Positions 56,811 through 64,000 of a DNA stretch of 64,000 nucleotides are shown here, in pieces (within the stretch, counting starts at the first letter, position 1; the number at the start of each line of letters is the position of its first letter). The position numbers were made by a program, and so were the translations under genes. Below the pieces are notes generated by a model. It saw nothing but the letters and a program-made list of their open reading frames with translations. It searched no databases and was not told the origin of the DNA. This DNA is from Leptodactylus fallax (Eukaryota > Chordata > Amphibia > Anura > Leptodactylidae), in NCBI GenBank assembly GCA_947044405.1, contig CAMRHE010000011.1:4394501-4458500 (forward strand). The letters are read 5' to 3'.

Positions 56811-58782
56811 CACAACCACATGGGAAGTTCTGCAGGATTCTTATGGGGAAGACATAGAAGGACTCACACACTGCATAACGGACTACATTAATTTTTGTGT
56901 GGACAACACAGTACCCACAAAAGTGGTGAGGTGCTTCTCCAATAACAAACCATGGATTAACTCTGATATAAAAACACTACTTAAGGAGAAAAAGATGGCA
57001 TTCAGGACAAGAGATAAGGAGGGGTTGAGGGAAGTACAAAAGGAGCTGAGGCATCAAATCAGGCAGGGAAAAGCCAGTTATAAAGAAAAAATGGAAAAGC
57101 AAATGGAAAGAAAAGACATAAGGGGGGTCTGGGAGGGGCTTAAGTCAATTTCGGGTCATAAACAGTCTGTCTGCCAGATTGAGGCAGATGTTAATTGGCT
57201 TAATGAACTAAACCTATTCTTCAACAGATTTGATCACACACCAGCTCCTCCCACCCCAGTATGTCCTTCAGCTCCCCCCACCACAATGACTTCTCCCTAT
57301 GCGGCCACTTCCCAACAGACCAGTAAATCCAGAATTCCATCTTTATCTGGCCACAGTCTGACTTTCACACGGGCCCAGGTGAGGAAGGAGATGAAAAAGA
57401 TCAAGGCGAGGAAAGCCGCAGGGCCAGATGACATCAGTGCAAGGCTAATTAAGACTTGCGGGGACCAGCTGTGTGGTATAATTACATATATGTATAATAT
57501 GAGCCTGAGGCAGGAAATAGTCCCTGAATTATGGAAATCTTCTTGTGTGGTACCAGTTCCAAAGAAACCCCACCCTATGGACCTCAACGACTACAGACCT
57601 GTAGCACTGACATCCCACCTGATGAAGATCTTGGAGAGATTGGTTCTCACACATCTCCGCCCTCTAGTGAGCCCCGCTATGGACCCACTCCAGTTTGCTT
57701 ATCGGCCGGGCATTGGGGTAGATGATGCCATCATCCATCTTCTGCACAGGGCTCTGTCTCACCTGGAGAAACCAGGGAACACGGTGAGAATAATGTTCTT
57801 TGACTTCTCCAGTGCTTTTAACACCATACAGCCCAGGTTATTGAGGGACAAGCTGGGCCTTGCTGGAGTGGACCACCACCTCTCCAACTGGATCCTAGAC
57901 TACCTCACAAATCGACCTCAATACGTGAGAGCCCGAGACTGTGTGTCAGGTACCGTGATCTGTAATACGGGGGCACCTCAGGGTACGGTTCTCGCCCCTT
58001 TCCTCTTCACACTGTACACTGCAGATTTTAGGTGCAACTCATCCAGCTGCTACCTACAGAAGTATTCTGACGACTCTGCAATAGTGGGTCTCATCACAGA
58101 TGATGATGACAGGGAGTACAGAGAACTGAACCAGCATTTTGTGGACTGGTGCCACCGGAACCACCTGAAGATTAACGCGGGGAAGACCAAGGAGATGGTG
58201 GTGGACTTCCGCAAAGGCAGAAGCCCTCCTAAACCAGTGGACATCCTGGGGACGGGCATCGAGATTGTGAACACCTATAAGTACCTGGGTTTGCTCCTTA
58301 ATAATAAGCTGGACTGGGCAGATCATATGGAGGCCCTGTACAGGAAGGGCCACAGCAGGCTCTACCTGCTTAGGAAACTGAGAGCCTTTGGAATCCGGGG
58401 GGCACTTCTTAGAACTTTCTTCAACTCGGTAGTGGCATCAGCCATCTTCTTTGGAGTGGCCTGCTGGGGGAGCAGTATATCAACCAGGGACAGAAATAAA
58501 CTTGACAAGCTGATTAGAAGGGCCAGCTCTGTCCTGGGGAGCCCACTGGACCCAGTGCAGGTGGTGGGTGACAGAAGGATACTGTCTGTGGTGAGCTCCA
58601 TGCAGAAGAAGAAGTCCCATCCCATGCATGAGACTGTGATCGCGCTGAGCAGTACTGTCAGTGACCGACTGCTCCACCCTAGGTGTGAGAAGGAGCGCTA
58701 TCGGAAGTCTTTCCTCCCCACCGCGGTTAGGCTGTACAACCAACACCGACCTAAGCGGAGATCATTACACACAGAGAACTGA
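56805..58782 (+). pseudogene. LINE ORF, C-terminal part: reverse transcriptase
   Basis: Open from about 56805 to TGA at 58780-58782. It copies LINE RNA at the nicked target. Motifs in order: ARKAAGPDDISARLIKTCG; WKSSCVVPVPKK; DYRPVALTSHLMKILERLVL; MFFDFSSAFNTIQP (first catalytic Asp); GAPQGTVLAPFLFTLY; KYSDDSAIVG (YSDD where many families have YADD); and LKINAGKTKEMVVDF. The C-terminal region after YKYLGLLLNNKLDW has the usual cysteine-poor tail. It is the same gene as the endonuclease frame, split by one base. Confidence 0.88.
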
Positions 58783-58989
58783 AATATCTCTCTGCCTGTT
58801 AAATCCCCCCCCCCCCCTCTGCTACGCCCTATCTGTCTGTCTGCTATTAATGTAATGCCTCTCACCTTGGAACATTCCTGTACATGTTGTATTTGTATTT
58901 GTATCTGCTTATCTTATCTTATCTTTGCTGCTGTAACACACTGAATTTCCCCATTGTGGGACTATTAAAGGATTATTATTATTATTATT

Positions 58990-59460
58990 TTATATCCAAA
59001 GTCACAAAAAACATCGCCTTAGAGGAGAAAGGTGGTGACAGACTTTATGGTTTTCCTATGGAAGCGCTTCTTTTTGATGAAGCGGTTGAGGTACCTTAAG
59101 TCTATGATCATTCTCCACTTGTCTGCCAGTTTTGGCATCAGGAAGACGGGAGAATAGACACGGGATCCTTCTTCTAGAGAAGGGACTTCCACCAGGGCTC
59201 CCTTGTGAATGTACTCTCGGATGGAGCATTCCAATGTAGTCTGCTGCATTGTAGGGAGGCTGCGAGTTAACACAAACCGATCCTGAGGAGGACGGAGGAA
59301 CTTGATTGCATAACCTCTTTGGATTACCTACCGGACCCATGGGTCTCGAATTTTTTCCTGCCAGCAGTTGAGAAAGTGGGAGACACGACCTCCGACAGGA
59401 ATCTCGGCCACAGGAAAACTGCTTCTGATGTCAAAAGCTAGGCTTGACTTTTTTTATCAT
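58990..59460 (-). pseudogene. DIRS reverse transcriptase, N-terminal part
   Basis: On the - strand it reads LTRSLPTMQQTTLECSIREY, then SPVFLMPKLADKWRMIIDLR with YLNRFIKKK, which is RT motif 1-2, and on to VTLDIK at the LINE border in a shifted frame. The continuation is at 55681 downward. There is a stop after WVR near 59330 and a frameshift near 59020. Confidence 0.8.
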
Positions 59461-60663
59461 CAGACTTCGGAATCTCCGGCCGGCGCCTCTAGAGGAATAA
59501 CTAGAGCCTCTCTGGACTTCCTTCCACGACGAGGCGGATAGCTTCTACCACGGCTAGAGCCAGACCTACCTCTGAAGGCCTGGGGTAAAGTTTTACCCTT
59601 CTTGTCGGCCAAGCCCTCTAGGATCTCGTCTAGGGCACAGCCAAAGACTCTACCCAGCTCAAAGGGTAATGCGCACAAATTATACTTTGAGGGGAACACA
59701 GCTCTCCAAGGTTTTAACCATAGAGGTCTTCCTGCTGCAGTGTTCTTGGTAAGTGCCAGGGATTTGGCCGCCAGCCTTAATTGATGGTGGGAGGCTTCCG
59801 TTAAATATTCAGCTGCTAGGGAAACTGAGCCTAGAAACCCTAGCAGCTCGTCTTTGGAGACTCCAGAGTCGGTCACTTTCGAGGTGGACCAGGTCAGTAC
59901 ATAATTTGGCTGACACTTCACAGGACGCAACCGCCACAGCGGTTTTGGGCGAGGCAGCTGAATAAGCCTTCTTGAAGGTATTGTCGAAGCGCCTGCCATG
60001 GCGTCGTGCAAATTTGCTCCATCATCTGATGGTACCTTAGTGCAGCAGGACAGTTTAGCCACTGCCATATCCACCTTGGGAGGAGGACCCCATTGATCCC
60101 ATTGAGCAACTGGGAATAAAGCGCTGAACCTCCTAGGAACCACAAGAGGTTTTTCAGGACTTCTCCACTCTGAGGACATTAACTTTTGTAATGTCTGGTC
60201 CACTTGGATGACCCTAGGCCCTCTATAGGCGGACGCGGAGGCTTCCCCCGTCAACATCACGATCCTTAGACCGGATGGACTTCAGCAGCCGGCTTAATTT
60301 TTCGAGTGGGAAGCACGGCCTGCTGGGATCTTCAGTGGAATTGTCAGATGAGAGTGTCTCGTCCACTATCTGATAATCTTCATCAGAGATCCGTAAGGAA
60401 GATTGTGTCTCAATCTGCGGTCTCTTGGCAATCTGGGCGATGGAAGAACGAATCTCCTTAAGAGACTCCTCATATAGTCCTTTACCCAAGTAACAACCTC
60501 TTATAGAAGGTACTTCCAGCGGAGGTCCGTGACACTGGTGACAGCAGGCAAAATCATAGCCGTCAGGTAAAGGGGTATTGCAATCCAAACACGTTAGGTG
60601 TTCAAGTTTAGAGGAATTTTTCCTCCTAAGCGCATCGCCATTACATGATGCAGAAGATGACAT
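59460..60663 (-). pseudogene. DIRS gag-like protein, frameshifted
   Basis: Starts MSSSASCNGDALRRKNSSKL (60661-60663). A probable zinc knuckle follows, CLDCNTPLPDGYDFACCHQC (CxxC...CxxC). Next comes a Ser/Asp-rich segment (SSDNSTEDPSRP). A frameshift near 60225-60260 leads into GPRVIQVDQTLQKLMSSEWR..., then a basic Gly/Arg/Ser-rich end (GRSGSSRGRSYPPRRGRKSR) suited to nucleic-acid binding. Position and composition match DIRS ORF1. A functional role is inferred. Confidence 0.75.
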
Positions 60664-61351
60664 CTGAAACATCAAACAGCCACGTGACACTGAAACAGGG
60701 AAGATCGCCAAGCATCGCATAAAAAACCAAGGGGTACCTCTTTTTTTTTTTTTTTTTTTTTTTAAATCGGTCACTTGAAGAGAGAAAAAAACCGTCAGAA
60801 AAAAACCAGCCACCGCAACCCGCAGCAGAGGAGCTAGAAACCACTCACTCAACAAATAAAGGACTGCAATCAGACCTTTTAAATGTAATCCAGCAGCGAG
60901 GGGAAGAATCCAACAAAGAAACATTTATACAGCACCAAAACAAGTCAAACGCCATAATGGAACATAAGCCCAAGCCAGAGGCTCAAAATACAAGCAGCAA
61001 AAATCAAATCTATATTTTGCCTTTAAATTTTAAATTTCCAAACTTACCGCACTTTTTCCGAGAAAATCGGAAGTAGGGTGCGGTGGTGCGCAAAGGCTTC
61101 CTTCCCCTGGGAACACGGGACCGGAGAAAAGTTCTGGCCGAGGAGGTTCCCCGCTTACTTCCGGGATCGCGCTGCCTGCAGATGGATGCCGGATAACGCT
61201 GCGCTGCGGGGCGAAGGCCCGAAGGCCTGGAGGTTTTTTCTTTGGGACCGAGGTACCCCATAAAGGTAAGCCAGGAGTAAATAAAACCCCTAGCAACGGG
61301 AGGTCACAAGAGACCTCCGTCCACCTGTTCCACACAGGACAGAAAAAAACA
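60664..61351 (-). other. DIRS 5' untranslated region
   Basis: Between the gag start and the right terminal repeat. It includes an A/T homopolymer (about 60740-60763) and a GC-rich part at 61070-61260 with open frames on both strands that lack coding signs. Any promoter should lie here or in the terminal repeat. Confidence 0.5.
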
Positions 61352-61490
61352 CAGTGGAGGGAGGTCTCTTGTGCCCTCTTATAGGGCTAGTAGGAGGCAC
61401 CTTTTTGGGGCTAATTAAAGGTTCCACCTGTCCTAAACAACACACAGGGGCAGAGATACCCCATATTGTGCTGCTGTCGGACGTAAGGGG
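61352..61490. repeat. DIRS right inverted terminal repeat
   Basis: CACAGTGGAGGGAGGTCTCT...CCATATTGTGCTGCTGT, the inverse of 52907-53042. The tip GACGTAAGGGGAAT extends to 61493 and matches the right half of the internal complementary region instead. Confidence 0.88.
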
Positions 61491-61841
61491 AATATCCTTT
61501 ATCCTTTTTTTTTCTTTATCCAATATAAATTTAGAGACGATTAAAAGATGATGCCAATATATAGCAGAGATATGGTAGATAATATTTATTAATGTATTTG
61601 ACTATCTGTCTGAAAAGCAGAGCATTTCACATTTTGAAAATTGCAATTTTTTCCAAATTTCCATCAAATTTCCTGTTTTTTTAATAAATAAATACAAAAA
61701 TATTGATTAGTGTCTAACATGAAGTACAATGTGTCACAAAACAATCTCAAAATCACTTGTGTAAATTAAAGCATCTCAAAGTTCTTACCATATAAAGTGA
61801 CACATGTCAGTTTTGAAAAACAAGGCCTGGTACTTAAGGGG

Positions 61842-62332
61842 TTAAAGGGGCTTTCCCACAACATAACCATATTTAAATTTGTAGACAATTAAAAGTTAAA
61901 CATTTTTGAAAATATAAATAATTCTCTGTAATCATCTTAGTGGTGACAGTCATTTGTTTTGAATGGTTATCACCGGATACATCCATGAATGTAGGATTTT
62001 TCTATACTCTGAAACCCAGCAATGACTTTCTTATTATGGCTGGGTTATCTAATCATATGTGTAATGTCCCTGCCTGATAACCTGTCCACAATAAGTAAAT
62101 CGTGGCGGGGTTTCTGACAAGTGCCAGACCATAGAATGTTCCTGCATTCATGTTCGTATCCATTGGCAACCAACCAAGACAAAAAACTGTCACCACAAAG
62201 AAGATTGTTAGAGAAAATCTTTAAAGCTCTGCAAAAAAAACAATAAGATATATTTATATTTGCAAATATGTTTAATTTTTAATTGTCTACACATACAAGC
62301 AGTTAAACAAGGGAGATGGGAGGTCCTTTTAA
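61842..62332. mobile_element. foldback element with TTAA target duplication
   Basis: TTAA at 61842-61845 and 62329-62332 flank ends AGGGGCTTTCCCACAAC and, inverted, AAGGACCTCCCATCTCCC. Inside, TGTAGACAATTAAAAGTTAA (about 61880) is repeated inverted near 62270. Non-coding. Confidence 0.65.
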
Positions 62333-64000
62333 TCTCCGTTGTTAGACCAGGACCAGCTCTTTATGTACTTTCAGAGAGGTGGAACTACATGGAAGCACCA
62401 GCAAGATCACACACAACCAACACCATATCCCAAGAAGACAAATAACTACTGGTGCAAATTTCAGATGACAAAGTAGTTTTAACGTCTCTGCCGGTTCGGG
62501 TCTCTGCGCCATACTCCGCTCACACGCTGTGGCGAAGGAGGCGTGTTCAGTTTGGTTCCTTGCGTAGGTTTCTTGTTGCTCAGTCTGAACACGGTCCTAG
62601 ACAATGTAATGGATTTCCAGCCACACCCGTGTTCTGAGCATTTCTCTCTGGACCGCATATAGTTAATCTCAGCCTTGCCTGTGTGATTGACAGCCTGTCT
62701 ACCAATCCAGTCTGGGGCTTGCCCAGACTTTCTATAAACAGATTGTTAGCCCTCACATGGTCGCTGGTTATTGCTTTTGAGTTCTGGCTATACTCCATGT
62801 TCTTTGTTACCTGCTCTTCTGATTTTCTGACCACTGGCTTACCTTTGACTTTTCTCTTGGATTGTGATTTTGTACCGCTTTGCTCGTTTGTTACCGACCC
62901 TTGGCTAGCTGACCTGCCTTTGTTGTGTTTGTCCTATCTCTGTTCTGTGTTATCACTTACTTAGTATAGGGCTCGTCTTCAGGTTGTCCTTTTACCATTT
63001 AGGGTAACTGAGGCAATAGGAAGGGACAGTGGCTGGGGTGAGATTAGGGCTCACCTGTCTCTGTCCTTCCTCCCAGACCCCTGCAGTAGTAAAGGGTATT
63101 GCTACGTCTGGCAAGACCCTTACAGTAGCATATCTATTTGACAACTACATTAAAATTTTGTAATAAAACCATTGTGTTGATATATGATACACAATGAGGG
63201 ATGTGAATGCACATACCAGATATCAGTGACAAATATGTCACTATGTCCAGTAAGTGTATTTATAGTGTCAGCAGTCTCTTTCATCTCATTTGATGATATT
63301 TAAAAAAGCTTTCTTAAGCAACTACAGCCAAGAAAAAGATTTAGTAAAATAGGAAGTCTGTACTGTGGTCCACATGTCCAGTAGCAATGTGCCTCCTCAT
63401 AAGCCTCCTGATAAAAGTGTCTTTTATTTGTTACATTGACCTTTTATCACATTGGTTTCAGTGATTCAGCTCTGAGTTCCGCATGATGGTCTCTAGCTCT
63501 ATTTAACAATGTTTGGCAGGAGCCGCTACATTACTCACGTTACGTTAATTATATTGTCAGTATTCTTCAGCTGGATCAAAGTCATCTTGGAAAAAGCTTG
63601 GAGTCACAAGTCTTTGGCGTAAAGTGCAGCTGCTATTCAAGGAAGTAAATAATGATCCCAGTCAGTGTCTTATTGAGCCCCATCAGTGAGCAGCTAGCTT
63701 GTCACATAAAAACCAGATGAACTACACAGGCCTAGAATCTTTTCTTACTCAGGACGGGTTTAAAAAGGACCAAGAATTTTACAAAGCAGTCAAGCATTAA
63801 ACAGAAACATAAAACTGTAAGAACAATTTAATATAACATTTTAGATAACAAGTTCTATGTTATTAGGACTTTAACCCCTTCCCACTTGCCCCACCAAGTT
63901 TACTTCCTTTTTTTGTAATTCATGCCTTCCAAGAGCAATAACATTTGTTTTTTCCTTCGACAAAGCCGTAAGTGGACTTTTTATGTAGCTTCAGTTGTAT
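62333..64000. other. intergenic, no gene supported
   Basis: 62470-63130 has GC content and open frames unlike its surroundings and looks like part of an interspersed repeat, but I cannot identify it. 63130-64000 is AT-rich with no recognisable feature. Confidence 0.5.

Larger units (their letters stand above)
55678..58989 (+). mobile_element. LINE of the L2/CR1/Rex1 group inserted in the DIRS element
   Basis: 3.3 kb, opposite strand to its host. The 5' end CCAAGATGGCGCCGCTGG resembles the YY1-type motif (AAGATGGCGGC) of some LINE promoters. It encodes an endonuclease-reverse transcriptase and ends with a short 3' UTR, CCCCATTGTGGGACTATTAA, and an (ATT)n tail. The host DIRS frame reads VTLDIK on one side and AYLHISI on the other, so it lies within the RT. 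A 22-base T run precedes the 5' end. No clear target duplication is seen. Confidence 0.9.
52876..61493 (-). mobile_element. DIRS-type tyrosine-recombinase retroelement, interrupted by a LINE
   Basis: 8.6 kb, about 5.3 kb without the inserted LINE. Coding is on the - strand in DIRS order: gag, RT/RNase H, tyrosine recombinase. Inverted terminal repeats lie at 52907-53042 and 61352-61490, and an internal complementary region at 53085-53175. There are no LTRs or target duplication, as known for DIRS elements. The left end starts AATCGTTG and the right end finishes GGGGAAT. Several frameshifts show it is inactive. Confidence 0.9.

Noticed and set aside
61010..61335. Two long overlapping frames on the - strand near the DIRS right end
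   Set aside because: They sit in the GC-rich leader upstream of gag, overlap each other, and have no domain signature.
62580..62964. Open frames on both strands in a higher-GC patch
   Set aside because: No homology I recognise. Composition suggests part of an interspersed repeat rather than a gene.

Overview
The window is vertebrate nuclear DNA carrying the 3' two thirds of one host gene, the receptor tyrosine kinase met (HGF receptor), on the + strand. Sixteen exons (here called exons 6-21, by homology with the human 21-exon gene) lie between 3734 and 46748. All have GT-AG borders, and together they make one open frame of 2439 bases (812 codons plus stop). The repeats point to an anuran amphibian: several Tc1 families, a tyrosine-recombinase DIRS retroelement, an L2/CR1/Rex1-type LINE, many TTAA-flanked foldback elements and long GATA arrays. 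The species cannot be fixed from the sequence.

Layout. 1-3733 is the end of intron 5, with a Tc1 element whose transposase frame is intact. 3734-20395 holds the extracellular IPT exons (6-12) and the transmembrane exon (13). 20483-26379 holds the juxtamembrane exons (14-15). 26491-46748 holds the kinase exons and the C-terminal tail (16-21), followed by a 3' UTR to about 47.5 or 48.7 kb. Introns 10 (9.5 kb) and 18 (10.2 kb) are the largest. Intron 14 and intron 18 carry three more Tc1 copies, all with broken transposases.

Downstream of met, 49.0-51.85 kb is a foldback DNA transposon split by a Sleeping Beauty-like Tc1. 52876-61493 is a DIRS retroelement on the - strand (gag, RT/RNase H, tyrosine recombinase) with inverted terminal repeats and a recognisable internal complementary region. 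Its reverse transcriptase is interrupted by a 3.3 kb LINE on the + strand. The rest, to 64000, is repeat-rich with no gene that I can support.

The Met receptor is well conserved. It keeps the glycine loop, the AVK lysine, HRD, DFG, the twin activation-loop tyrosines, the DYR Cbl-binding motif in a 141-base exon 14, and two C-terminal docking tyrosines. The tail stops about nine residues before the end of mammalian MET. I found no wholly new system. The best leads are the DIRS internal complementary region, which records a circle junction with a shared trinucleotide; a Tc1 element lying exactly at the centre of a palindrome; a Tc1 inside a GATA microsatellite; and the intact Tc1 transposase in intron 5.
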